Of a DNA stretch of 64,000 nucleotides, positions 24,598 through 36,813 are shown in pieces (positions within the stretch are counted from its first letter, which is position 1; each line of letters starts with the position of its first letter). Source of the DNA: Amaranthus tricolor (taxonomy: Eukaryota > Streptophyta > Magnoliopsida > Caryophyllales > Amaranthaceae); NCBI RefSeq assembly GCF_026212465.1, contig NC_080058.1, forward strand, positions 19,487,041 through 19,551,040, read 5' to 3'. A program made the position numbers and the translations under genes. Below the pieces are notes generated by a model that was given only the letters and a program-made list of their open reading frames with translations, was not told the origin of the DNA and searched no databases.

Positions 24598-27500
24598 TTG
24601 TTTTGTAGGAAAAGCAAAAGTGGATCTTAGATAGTGGATGCTCGAGACATATAAGTGGTAAAGTTTGTTTATTTTCTGAAATTAAAGAAAGATGTAATGG
24701 CTCGATCACCCTAGGTGACAAAGGTAAATGCAAAATTTTAGGTGTTGGGAAAGTTAGTAAGAATCCCTCTAAAACTATTGATAATGTCTATTTAGGTGTT
24801 GGTAAATGCAAGATACTTTTATTACCGCCCTTAGACATGATAATGTTTATACTATGAATACTAACGAAATTGCAGCTCAAAATTTCAAGTGCTTAAAGGC
24901 TATAACGGATGGTCCCAAGCTTTGGCATAGACATCTTGGTCACATCAATACTCATACCATGCATGGATTAGTAAGTAAAGATCTAGTTAAGGGGCTTCCA
25001 GCCCTTGACTACAAACACAGTCCTACATGTGACGCATGCATTAGAGGAAAACAAGTAAGAAGTTCATTTAAACCGAAGAAAATGGTAACTACTTTAAAAC
25101 CATGTGAACTGTTATATATTGATCTATGTGGTCCAATGAATGTACGGAGCATACGAGGTGAATCTTACATTCTAGTTACAGTTGATGATTATTCTAGATT
25201 TACGTAGGTAGATTTTTTGAAGGATAAAAGTGAAGCCTTGAAATCGTTCTCAAGACGTTGTAAAGAAACGCAAACTTAGCTAAATCTTCCAATAGTCTGG
25301 ATTAGAAGTGATCATGGGAGAGAGTTTGATCAACTAGGCTTTGATTCCTTTTGTGAAAAATACGGTATAACCCATAACTTTTCAGCTCCTAGGATACCCC
25401 AACAAAATGGCATGGTTGAAAGGAAAAATCGAACATTAGAGGAAATGGCTATGACAATGCTTATAGAAAATGGATTAACCAAACATTATTGGCCCGAGGC
25501 TGTTAACACAGAAAATTATGTCTTAAATAGGTGTCTCATAAGACCAATACTTAAGAAAACCACCTACGAGTTATTTAAAGAAAGAAAACCAAACATAGCC
25601 TACCTTAGACCATTTGGTTGCAAATGTTTTATCCATAATAATGGTAAGGACAATCTAGGTAAATTTGATGCTAGAAGTGATGAAGGTATATTTCTTTGAT
25701 ACTGATTAAATAGTAAAGCTTATAGAGTTCTAAATAAGCGTACAAGTATAGTTGAGGAAAGTATACATGTAGTATTTGATGAATCCGACAATGGGACATT
25801 AAGTGAAGGATTTAAAGACTTAAATGTTAATACACATTTTGATGATATAAGTGATGAAGAATTGGATGCCAATGATATTAGTGAAGTTAAAAAGAAAAAT
25901 AAGCAGGATACCATACAAAGTCTTGATGAGGTTGAAGGAAAACGGGTGGTAAACATCGAAGACTCACTGCTTGAACTTAAGACCCAATCTCAAGACCTAC
26001 AAACAGCTCTTGAACGTACTAATTTAGACACACCAATTAGAAATCCTTCAATGTAAGTAGGTACAAGTTCTTTGAATTATTACACACCATCCATATTACG
26101 TAGAAGACTTAGAATGTCATCTCAACATCCTCCTGAAAACATCATAAGTGATCAAAACAAAGGTACTCAAAGTCGATCTTCTCTAAAAAATTTATGTGCA
26201 TTTTCTGCTAATGATTCTCTTGTAGAACTAAAGGATTTTAAAGAAGCAATACAATAACCAGAGTGGATCATTGCTATGGAAAATGAATTAAATGAATTCG
26301 AAAGAAACAAACTTTGGGATCTAGATGAAAGACCACCAGATCGCACTATAATTGGAACTAGATGGGTCTTTAGCAATAAGCTCAATGCGGATGGAGACAT
26401 TATAAGAAATAAAGCAAGGCTGGTAGCTCAAGGTTATAATCAAGAAGAAGGAATAGATTATGACGATACTTTTGCTCTAGTTGCAAGGTTAGAATCTATC
26501 CGTATTATGCTTGCTTTTTCTTCATACATGAATATTAAACTATATCAAATGGATGTTAAATGTGCTTTCTTAACTAGCTACTTACAAAAGGAAGTATATG
26601 TTAAACAACCACCTGACTTTGAAAATCCCGATCTACCTAGTCATGTGTTTAAACAAAACAAAACACTGTATGGCTTGAAACAAGGTCCAAGGGCTTAGTA
26701 TGATAGATTTAGCTCACATTTACTTGAAAATAACTTTCAACGAGGTAAAATTGATAAAACACTTCTCATTAAGACTAAAGGAATAAATATCCTTATTGTT
26801 CAAGTATATGTTGAAGATATATATTGTTTGGAGCTACTAATGATTCTTTGGGCAAGGAATTTTCTGAGATTATGTGCAAGGAATTCGAAATGAGCATGAT
26901 GGGAGACTTAACATTTTTTCTTGGACTACAAATAAAGCAAAAGAAAGATGGCATATTTATTTGTCAAAGTAAATATGTTAGAGATTTTCTAAAGAAATAC
27001 AATATGGATCAATGCAAAGAAGCTAATACGCCTATGAGTGCAACACTATGTCTAGACCAATATATAAACGGTAAGAGTGTTGATCAAAAGAATTATGGAG
27101 GTACGATTGGTTCTTTATTGTATTTAACTGCTAGTTGTCTTGATATTATGTTTGGTGTTTGTTTATGTGCTCGTTTTCAAGCGAACCCAAAAGAATCCCA
27201 CTTAACAGCAGTTAAGAGAATCTTTAGATATTTTCTTGGGACTAAAGAGTTCAGTTTATGGTAACCTAGTTGTGGAGATTTTGGTTTGATTGGTTTTTTC
27301 AGATGCTAATTTTGCTGGCTATATGGTGGATAGAAAGAGCACTTTACGATTGTGTCAATTCTTGGGAAATTCATTGATTTCATGGTATTCTAAAAAGCAA
27401 AATTCTATTGCATTATCTACAACTAAAGCTGAATACATAGCTGCTGGTGTATGTTATTCTCAAATCTTATGGATTGCACAACAATTTCGAGATTTTGGAG

Positions 27501-27733
27501 TTGAACTCAAAGGTATTCCAATTTGTATTACTAAAAATCCAGTACAATATTCACGTACAAAACACATTGAGGTTCGTCTCCATTTCATACGTGATCATGT
27601 TGAAAAAGGTCATATTACTCTACCCTTTATCTCTATAGAAAATCAACTAGCTGATTTATTTACAAAACCTTTAAGTCGTGATAGGTTTGCATATATTCGT
27701 ATGGAACTTGGCATGTTAAATGATGTTGCATGA
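24598..27733 (+). pseudogene. pol: Element D pol: protease, integrase, reverse transcriptase, RNase H
   Basis: The protease motif WILDSGCSRHISG is at about 24620-24660. GAG-pre-integrase follows at 24806-25207 (LWHRHLGHINTHTM...CDACIRGKQ), running into integrase IDLCGPM...VTVDDYSRFT. A TAG at 25205-25207 and a second stop break the core before RSDHGREFD and PQQNGMVERKNRTL (25412 onward). Reverse transcriptase starts near 26276 (GTRWVFSNKLN, ARLVAQGYNQEEGIDYDDTF, LYGLKQGPRAW with W changed to TAG). The YVDD box reads YVED (about 26808-26820) and a frameshift follows. RT continues at 26824-27264 and RNase H at 27290-27733 (SKKQNSIALSTTKAEYIA). The motifs match SIRE-type copia elements. At least seven disabling changes are present. 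Confidence 0.88.
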
Positions 27734-28273
27734 ACTAAGGGGGAGTAAGGGTTCAGTAGTAATAGTAAAATGTTACTAAATACAAAGTATGTATTTAGGG
27801 GGAGTATTTCATTTTATTTGATTATGGTTGCATATATGTGTTTGAAAATTGAAAATTAAATTTCAATTTCTTAAATTATTTTTTTACATATAAATATACA
27901 AATAAGGGATTTATATTTAAATACCTTTAATCAATAAAGGATATTTAATCTTGAACTAATTTGTTTGCTTGAAAATTCTACATCAACTACACATTCATGA
28001 TTTTAGTCCAATTTACATTTGTCTTTCTGAATGCACTCATAATTACCCCTCACATACATTCCCTCACGTTACCCTCAAACCTTCAAGCTTCACTCACATC
28101 AATTGTACCTTTTTCCTAAGTTGTCCAATCAACATTTATTGAAGTACAAATGCATTGCACCTCATCTTCTTCATATAATTTGTGAACCGTCTCTTTCCCA
28201 TTCCATTCAAAAGTTTTCTGATTTTATAAACAGTGCAATCAGACATTTCTTCAAGCTTTCAAAAACTCTTTCC
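27734..28273 (+). other. Element D region between pol and the envelope-like ORF
   Basis: It begins with two GGGGGAG tracts (27738-27746 and 27798-27806) just after the pol stop, then AT-rich sequence. An open frame extends upstream of the likely ATG at 28274, but its sequence has no recognisable domain. Confidence 0.55.
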
Positions 28274-29648
28274 ATGGATCCTAAAAGAAAATTTACTCGC
28301 TCCTCCACAAAATCCAAAAGAGGTGAATCATCAAAATCACCAATGGATAAACCGATAACTTCATCAATACCCTCACCCTTAAGTGATGTTGTAGTGCCTA
28401 AATCATGGTTTGAAAATCATATAACTTTTTGGAATCGGATCGATGTCTTTAAACATCGCTCTATATCTTTTGTAGACATCCTAGACTACAACTTCTTTTT
28501 ATTTGAAGATTTTGAAATAATTTCTGCTTTTATTGAATTCTCTTGGTAAGTTGTTAGACCCTATATCTATGTCTTACCCTACTTTGGTAAAGATTTTCTA
28601 CTGTAATCTCTCTTTTATAACCGTTTATGACTTTCTTGCTTTGAGAAGTTACGTAAAGGGTCAAGAAATTGTCACAAAAACCCTAATTAACGAGTTGTTT
28701 AAGTTTTCAAATGTTATTGATGATTCTACCCCAAATTCTATTGCTTTTCATAATGCAAAAGATATGTTTGTTTTATCCTCTCACCTTGATTTCTCTCCTA
28801 CCAGACAGTTAACCCATAATGGATTAACTTTGTCAGGAAAACTTCTTCATAATTTAATTGCAAGAATTATATTTTCCAAAGGAACATCGTGTGAATTAGT
28901 TTCTGATTCTCACTTGATTTTAATGTGGAAAATTGTTCCTTGTAAGTCTATTGATTATGCCTCTTTGATCATTTCAACTATGAGATTTTGCAGCTCTAGT
29001 TTTCGAAATATGGCATTCCCATATGCAAATCTTCTTTCGCTCATTTTTGATCATTTTAACCTCATTATTGATTTAGAGGAGGTTGATTATTCTGGCCCTC
29101 AATCTTTTTCTAACAATGTTCTGTCCTCCTTGGGGATCTTTAAAGTTGGAGGTAAATATGTGTTATACTCAAAATTATCTGTGACAGAGAAAGAGGAGTT
29201 ACAGAAATTGCATGGGAAAAAGATAGGTCGTTTGGAACCTCATTCTAAGGAAAATCAAACTACCCATTCTCGCCTAGAGTCCCTTGATTCTGAAGTTTGT
29301 GAAATGAAAGTGTCATTGCTTGAACTACATGATAAAGTTTCCACATTAACTTTTATGCTAGACACTTTTATGAAAGACATAAAAGGCATGGTAGTTGAGC
29401 AAGTGACCGTAGAAGAGGAGCCAGTTGAAAAAGAGGAGGTGTCAAAAGAGGAGGAGGCTACTCAAGAAGGCAAAAAGGGTGAGGAAGAAGAGAAGAAGGA
29501 GGAAGACAAGGAGAAAAGAGAGAGAGAAGAAGAGATTGATGCCACCCCCATCCAAACAATTACACCATCTAATGAAGTTACACCAATCGCCACTTCACCT
29601 GGCAAACCCAAGGCTACCAAGACGAGGAAGACCCGGTCCAGGAAGTGA
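28274..29648 (+). pseudogene. Element D envelope-like ORF (plant-specific extra ORF of Sireviruses)
   Basis: The start MDPKRKFTRSSTKSKRGESS is chosen because it opens a basic-serine N-terminus like those of SIRE-type envelope-like proteins. One frameshift near 28535-28549 moves the frame from IEFSW to SLGKLL; the rest is open to 29648. The middle resembles the plant transposon ORF with a conserved globular region (FYCNLSF...LSSHLDFSPTRQLTHNG...HNLIARII). The C-terminal third is a Glu/Lys-rich probable coiled coil (29390-29540) and a basic tail TKTRKTRSRK. No clear signal peptide or membrane segment is seen, so a real envelope function is not supported. Role unknown. Confidence 0.7.
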
Positions 29649-30387
29649 TTTCATTTTTATTGGTTGATAAACAATTTTCTTTGACGGCAAACAATATTTT
29701 TTTTAAAGAATCCCAACATTTTCATGCTTGTTTACTTTTTGATGAAAGTCAAAAAGGGGGAGAAATTATGTAAATTTGTTTTGCTTTGTTGCATATTATT
29801 CTTGCTTTGCATGTTGCATATTGTTCATTATATGTTTTTGTACGCATCTGTTTTGGTTGCTTCATGTTCCAGTAGTTTGTATCATTTTAAAAAAGGGGGA
29901 GAAATTTAATTTTAAAAAGGGGGAGAAATTTGAGAAATTTGAGAAATTTGTGAAATTTATTATTTAGATTATTGTTGATTATTTGTTTTGAAAAACAAAA
30001 TGTATCATAGTTACTTGATTAATGTTTGATGATACGTTTATATTTATTGATTATTGTTCTTGTTCATGACGTTTGATAATCATGATTTTGATGTTAAAAC
30101 TTTGATATGATGATATGTTGCTACAATTTAATATTGATTATTATATCTTTGAACGTATTGTGATTAGTTATTTGTTTACTTGTGATAATAGTTTATCTTA
30201 TTAATGATTTCTATAACTATGCATGAAAATTTATTGGTTTATACTATTCTGATTTGAAATTGTTTTCAAAATCTTGAAAACATTCTTCTTAATAATATCT
30301 TATTATTCTTATCATGTTTTTCAATTCATGTTAACATAGTAATATGATTTAGGAAAATGTTGTTTTGACTTTCATCAAGGGGGAGAT
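29649..30387 (+). promoter_or_regulatory. Element D repeated polypurine tracts upstream of the 3' LTR
   Basis: AAAGGGGGAGAAATT tracts occur at about 29751-29767, 29892-29908 and 29916-29930. A final CAAGGGGGAGAT (30376-30387) abuts the first 3' LTR start. Repeated purine tracts in this region are a known Sirevirus feature; the last one is the likely plus-strand primer site. The rest is T-rich and non-coding. Confidence 0.75.
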
Positions 30388-30608
30388 TGAAGACTCAACT
30401 CTCTTAAATGATGATAATACATTAAGTATCCAAAGTAATAATTCAATAATGCTCCACAAAGATGATGATTTAGCTAATAAAGAGTGTTCTAACCTCCATC
30501 TTCCTGAATTTCTTCAACTAATAATAAAGGTATTAAGGTAGTAAGATTTAAATGAACTGAAAATATAAGAAAGAATGTTAGAAAGATTTGATGATGGTGG
30601 TGTAAGTG
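30388..30608 (+). repeat. Displaced 3' LTR start plus a copy of the 5' flank of element D
   Basis: The first ~30 bases repeat the LTR start (TGAAGACTCAACTCTCTTAA to about 30417). The sequence then switches to a ~190-bp copy of host DNA found at about 21025-21220, including the aagtg duplication, and the LTR starts again at 30609. The flank copy differs from the original at roughly a tenth of its positions. Confidence 0.88.
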
Positions 30609-32882
30609 TGAAGACTCAACTCTCTTAAACGATGATAACTCAAAAACATATTAATTAAACAAATAAATTAAGTAATTATATTTAGTTGTTTAGGTTGGTC
30701 CAAAATCATATTAAATATAAAGTGAATAATTGATATATATTTTAAGTCCGAAATATTAAAATATGCTTAAATGACTTAAGTTTATCTTAAGGTTGAATTT
30801 ATAAGTTTTAAAATAAGTTTAAATGGTTTTAAGATAATTATGTTTAAGTTAAGGTAATTTTCGTGATTATCTTTGAAATATTTTAATAGGTCAAAGTGTA
30901 TTAAAATTAACTTTGAAATATTTTAATAGGTCAAAATATAATTAAATTATGTTTGAATTAAAAATAAAGTATGTTTGAATAATTGAATATATCGTTATAT
31001 GTTTTATTTTAAACGTTTGGATATATTATGTTATTATATTTGAATTTGAATTTAAAATGTGTGTTTAAGATATTTAATGATTAAATGCTAAAGTATAAGT
31101 TTCACACTTTTTGTAATTAGTAGTACACGGTTTATATTTGAAATTAAATAAGTTGTTAAGCTATGCTAATTAAAGGCTTTCTTATAAATAAGATGATAAT
31201 TTAAATAGACACTAAAAATAGGAAAAGACAATTTAAATTAATGCTAAAAATAGGAATTAATTTTGAATAAAATTTTACACGTTATATTATCTGGTTTTGC
31301 TGAGTTTTCAATATCTTGTTTGAGTCTAATGTGGCAGCACAACAATGGTTGTTAATAGCAAAATACAGCACAAAATGATGTAACTATATGAGCTGTCAGT
31401 GCAACGTCAATTTGAGTTAAAGCTCAAGATCTTGAAGACTGGCACAGATTAACCAGATCAACAAAATTGACGGATGAAGCTTTCTTGCTCTTCAAATATA
31501 TGTTGAGGCGTGACATATATAAATACAAGGCTTTGTTCAAGGATTAAGAATGCACCTCTTCTTACAATTTTCTCTCTTGTTGAAATAAGATCTAGTATTC
31601 TCTAAGTGTTCAAAAGAGTTGTAATTCTTAGCTCATCTAGCTCTTACAATTTGTAATAGGATTAAGTGTTAAAAAGAGTTAGAATTTTCATAGATTAATA
31701 CGCCTAACCTTAGAATACTTTTTAAAGTGTTCAACTTGTAATCTTTATTGTGAGATTGAGATTTGCTTTTATTAAGGGACTTGTAAGACGTTCTTCAAGA
31801 GGAAGAACATGGTGAGAGAAGATTGAGAGATCTTCTAGTTGTCTTGAAGTCTATTAATAAAAGACGTGGAAATTCTACGGGCTGAAATAGAACCCATAGG
31901 TGGGGAGTAGGTTGTTTAGAAGCGAATCTCGTTAACATATCGTGTGTTATTGTTTAAGTTTATTTCTCCACATACGTTGTAGTTTTATTAATAGACCTAA
32001 AACTTTTCCATATTAAAATTTTGAAAGGTCACCCAAGCTCTTGAGCTAACTTTTAAGACAAAAATTTTAACGGGCATACTCTCTATTCACCCCCCTCTAG
32101 AGAGTATTCGAACTCCTATCAACTTTCAAAGTGATCTCATGGCTAAGGGGTATTTATAATGAGTTTGGGCAACTTTGTAGTTTATTAGATTGTATGAAAA
32201 AGTATTTTATGAGTATAGAAGATGGTTAATTTGTGTAAGTGATTTAGAGTGTGTAACTGAATGTGTAAGAATTAGAGTGTGTAAGTGAATGTGTAAGAGT
32301 TTGGAGTGTAGAAGAAGGTTGGCTTGTGTAAGGAAAATTGTGATAACTTGTGTAAGTGATGAACATCATGGGTTATTATAGAAAGGATTTTGGTTCATCA
32401 AATTTTTTTTCTAGTATGTACAAGTAAATATACTTTAAAATAATGGGTAAATTTGATAATGAAAATATGTAGTTTACTTAGAAAATTTTTCTTAAACTAT
32501 ACTTAAAGTTAACAATAAAAGTACGACTCATTTTTATATATAAAATAATTAAATCAAAGTTATAAGGTTAAAATAATAATTAGTAATGCTAGTTTAAGGA
32601 AGAAAGTTAAAACGTAATGTTTTAAAAAACCGTGAATATAATAATAAAATTTTACTTTTCGTACTATAAAATAATAAAATAATATTTTAGTGCTTATAAA
32701 AAGATTTTAAACAAAATAATATTTTTTTAAGTTAATATTTGAAAGAAATTACAAAATCGAAAAGGGTATAGGAATTAAAGATGGTTTGAAATGAATAACC
32801 AAAGGATTAGAAATTTGAATTGAAAATTCGGAATAATTAATCGGAAAATTATGATTAAGAATTTTGAGTCTGTTACAAGCCC

Positions 32883-35597
32883 AATTAGAGATGGCCTTTC
32901 AAAGAGACTGTCTCTCACAAGAATTTGTGATAATTTTTTAATGTTTATGGTCTCAACTTCTCCTCCATGAAGATTATGTTTTAATAAAATAATATATCTC
33001 ATATCTAAAAGATTCTATTTTTTATAATTCCCGTGAACATTCCTTGATTATAAAAGCTTCATTAAGAAACAAAAAGAATAATATATTATTCACACCAAAC
33101 AAACCCTTTTTTGAACACTACTTTCTCTAAAACAACAAAATTACTACACTACAAGCCTTTTGATAACCATAATTTTAATTCAACTAATTTCTGTTAAATA
33201 ACAAAACCACAAACCCTAAATCCTATATTCCTAATACACTTATACATAACACATATATACATTTACTTCACCAATTTAAATAATCAATAGGTCAGAAACA
33301 CATAAAAGACAAAGTAATTATGGGAAAACCTAAACAGATTTACAATTATCAATCTCAATTCCTAAAGCCAAAAATCATTTAAGGACACAAAACAACAAAA
33401 GAATTGAAGATTTTAATTTTTAGGAGAAGAAATACCAAATTAATTAGATGAGATTAAAAGAAAAAACTTAGAAGTAGTGAAGTAGATCAAAAGACTAAAG
33501 TGTGGGTAAAAAACTCATAGCAATAGCCATCACTAGAGGCGCACCTGGGACGATGCCACGGCGATCGAGACTTGAGAGAGTTTAGCAGTGAGGCAGATGA
33601 ATATAAGACAGAAGGAAGAGAGAAAATGAAAGAAAATGGAAAGTTGGTAAAATGTTATAGAGAAGTAAAATGGGTTGGTGAAATGAGACAGAGAGAAAGG
33701 AAAAAGTGAGTAATTAAGAAACCAAAAGTTTATTTTTTGTAGAAAAAAGGAAAATTAGCTTTCCTTTTATTTAAACAAAAAGCATTGATAGCACATGCTA
33801 CCCATTGTTACCAAATAGGTCTTTCTATGACTAAATTAAATAAAGGTTATGGCTACGTTGTTCATAAGAATCAATTTATTTAAGAGTGTGTATATAATAA
33901 AATCGATTATGCGATAAATACGAAGAAAGATTAGAAGGACATTGAATAAAGAATTAAAAAAGGTGATACTTGAGATAAAAGGGTAATTAGTGTTTTATGT
34001 AAATAAGATATAGGAATTAGTTATATTTAATTTTGAATAAAAAGTTGTTGTTTCATAAAATCAAAGTTAAGAAAAGCTCATTAGCTAGCAAAGTTAAATT
34101 TATTATTAGTTATTATCAAGCACAAATTCATTAAAAAAACTGTATTGACTGAGGTTGTTGGGTTGCTGTAATTGAAACGACTGAATTTCTTACTCAAATC
34201 TTTAGTAGTTACGAGAAAAAGGTGTGTATCTCACTTTAGTTGAAATAGATTTTCATATAGGAAGATATATTTTTCCTTATATAGAAAGTTTTCTCTTGAC
34301 TCTCAAAACTATTGAATAGTTATAGAAAAGTGTTTTAGATGGTTTTATATTCTTAAACAGTTAGGACTACCTCGATGCATGGTGTCTCAAGGAATTGACT
34401 CCTTGTAGGGATTGTCTCTACACTACATAATAGGGGGGTACGTTGATCAGTATCTTGGACTTAGATCTTCTACCGCAGTTTGGCCGTTTGTGGGGTGCGC
34501 CCACTAAAGATCTTTATCTACTAGTTATCCGGAAGGCCTAGCTAGCTAGGCCAATGGAAAATAAGTTCGTTAAATTCCATAAGTTTGATTAATGATTTCT
34601 AGACTTTGAAAGGAAATGTTTTAGCAAAGAAAATAGAAAAGATCCAGTCGATATATTTGATTAATGATTTCTAGAGTTTAAAAGGAAATGTTTTTGCAAA
34701 GAAAATAGAAAAGGAAGTTCTATCCATTCCATAAATTGATGATTAGACTTTAAAAGAAAATGTTTTAGCAAAGAATGAGAAAAAGGGTATTTAATTTATA
34801 AAAACAGAAAAAAGAAAAAAAGAAAGGTTTAAATGTACTTATATAGTATATTGTTTGCAAAAGTAAATGTTTTGTAGGAAATGATTGATGAATCCTATTA
34901 GCATACGTAGTTGGATTTATAGTATGGAATTTAACTCAACGCTGATATATGCAAATAATGGAGGTTAAAGTCAGGGTAACTAGCAACATCCACTCATTTG
35001 AGTAATAATATTTTCTTATTGTCACGATTTCAAGAATAATTAGTTTTTTGGTTGGATTGTGAGAGGAATTAGGCTATTTTTAATACAATAATAATTTTTT
35101 TAGGTCTTACAATTAAAATTATTAAACCGAAACAATCATATAAATGTAATTATTAAAATTAAGCTATATAAATGTGTATTCAGCATAAGTTGAGTATATA
35201 GTTTTGTTTTATGAACATGTCTTGGTGGGGGGCAGTTTTGAGATTAATAAAGTCAACGACACTTGGAAGAGTAAAGATCAGTAATCAACAAAGTAGACTC
35301 ATCTAGTCATATAAAGGAATGTAAGTTTAAATGTTTTATTTAAAATCATTTTAGTACTTATTTAGATTATTGGAGAAAAGATTCCACCCTTTGGGATAAA
35401 GTGATTTAATTTTAAATGTTTGGCTCTTCTGCCACTAGCAGGATGTTCATGGAAAATTATTATTTTATACTTGCAGGATGAATTTTTAAGTCAAAGAAAA
35501 AATTTGGTTTATTTGATTTACAAATGAAAATGTACTCGATTTTCTACAGAAATTTATATATTATATATCATTTTAAATGAATATTATAATGTAATTT
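32883..35597. other. Intergenic AT-rich DNA without recognised genes
   Basis: No open frame of substance. A short near-palindrome TCACAAGAATTTGTGA lies at about 32916-32931, next to a CTGTCTCTC motif, and looks like a MITE end. A block at about 33525-33720 is GA-rich (CT-rich on the minus strand), like a transcribed leader, but no gene follows. At 34590-34790 a phrase TTTAAAAGGAAATGTTTT recurs three times. A GC-richer island at 34370-34560 has no identity I can give. Confidence 0.45.
34590..34790 (+). repeat. Three imperfect direct repeats, about 65-75 bp apart
   Basis: Three copies of a segment near GACTTTGAAAGGAAATGTTT, each followed by AGCAAAGAA or GCAAAGAA, are present. The first two also share TGATTAATGATTTCTAGA upstream. 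Confidence 0.65.
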
Positions 35598-35634
35598 CAC
35601 TAGTGGAAAAAAACCTATAAGCTTCGAGTCATTT

Positions 35635-35845
35635 GTTGCGGTTTTCTTTATACGCAACAATAAATTGAAAAAAGAATAAATTGAAAAAAAAATACAAGAA
35701 ATGTTGCGGTTTACCTGAAGCCCACAACTCATAAGTTATTTTAAAAATTGAAATTGGACTATATACTACGGTTTAATTGAGGCGCGCAGCATTTAACTTA
35801 TTTTATACTGCGGTTCTAATATACCCGCAGCAAATAACCGTTTTC
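35635..35845 (+). repeat. Subterminal repeats of element F
   Basis: Several TTGCGGTTT/CTGCGGTT motifs face complementary GCAACAA, CGCAGCA or CCGCAGCAAA motifs. These are the degenerate counterpart of the cleaner repeats at both ends of element G, and are probable binding sites for a CACTA-encoded protein. Confidence 0.7.
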
Positions 35846-36583
35846 AAAACGCGCCATTTAACGTTTCTTTTACAAAACCTTCTGTTCCCATTCATAAACC
35901 CTCTTCAAAACTACTGTACTACGCACGACTATTTCATCGATCACCTTCTTCTTCTTCAAGCTAAGCTTCAATATTCTTCAAACCCACGAAATTTGTTCAT
36001 AATCGCTCATCTTCTTCTTGAAGCTACAATTTTTTTCTTACCCACGACATTAAACCCACGAAATTTAACCCACACATGACTAAGGCATTGCAATTTTCGT
36101 TTCTTCAAGTTCTTGCATTAGTTCTTCAACATTTAAGTTCTTTTAAGGTATAATTCTCTCTTTTGTTTCTTCAAAATTTAGTTCTTCAATTTTTTATAGT
36201 TTTTTAGGGCTTAGTTCCTCAAATTATACTATTTTTTTTTGTTTTTCATTGTAGGTTACTATACCCAATTGTAGAGCTCACCATTATCATATCTAAATAC
36301 TAAGGTAAATTTGTATTCAACTATGAAGTTTTGTTTTTGATATTTTTATGGGTTGATGTTATAATTAGTTTGTTGATTATTCTTTAAGTTGTTTAAGTTG
36401 TTTAATTTTTATGTTTTATATTCTTTTCAAGTTGTTATATTTAGTTTGTTAATTATGTATGAATATCACAATAGTTTACTTATGTATGTAGTTTGTTAAT
36501 TAATTAAAATATACATAATTTGAATAATTTAAATAATAAGAAGGTTAAATAGCTAGGGTAAATTTGGGTTAACTAGGATTAAG

Positions 36584-36756
<173 letters not shown>

Positions 36757-36813
36757 TTATGTATCCAAGTTGTTATTAATTTTGTTTTGAATTAATTAAT
36801 CACACTAATTAGG

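Larger units (their letters stand above)
21221..32128 (+). mobile_element. Element D: Ty1/copia retrotransposon, Sirevirus-like, with envelope-like ORF
   Basis: The 5' LTR is 21221-22738 (1518 bp). The 3' LTR copy at 30609-32128 (1520 bp) runs TGAAGACTCAACTC to CAACTTTCA. The duplication aagtg is at 21216-21220 and 32129-32133. The primer site begins right after the 5' LTR (TTAATATCAGAGT, 22739-22755, methionine-tRNA type). Gag, pol and an extra ORF follow in that order. The total is 10.9 kb, with long LTRs and repeated purine tracts, all typical of Sireviruses. The 3' LTR start is abnormal: a first LTR start lies at 30388, followed by a copy of the 5' flank. The LTRs differ by scattered substitutions and indels, so the insertion is not young. 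Confidence 0.92.
18568..32877 (-). mobile_element. Element E: solo gypsy-type LTR (~3.4 kb) interrupted by element D
   Basis: The left part is 18568-21220 and the right part 32134-32877. The ends are perfect inverted hexamers, TGTAAC at 18568 and GTTACA at 32877, and the duplication agccc flanks both (18563-18567 and 32878-32882). With D removed, the LTR is about 3.4 kb and has no internal region, so it is a solo LTR left by LTR-LTR recombination. The minus-strand start TGTAACAGACTCAAAATTC resembles Tekay/Del-type chromovirus LTRs, as does element C's TGTAACACCCC. A GC-richer block at 19210-19430 is the only distinctive part of an otherwise AT-rich sequence. Orientation and lineage are inferred. 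Confidence 0.8.

Noticed and set aside
28274..29648. Naming the extra ORF of element D a true viral envelope gene
   Set aside because: No convincing signal peptide, fusion peptide or membrane anchor is seen; only position and Sirevirus context suggest the label.
35777..36079. 100-residue plus-strand frame near the start of element F
   Set aside because: It begins inside subterminal repeats and has no similarity to CACTA proteins; it is probably leader sequence.
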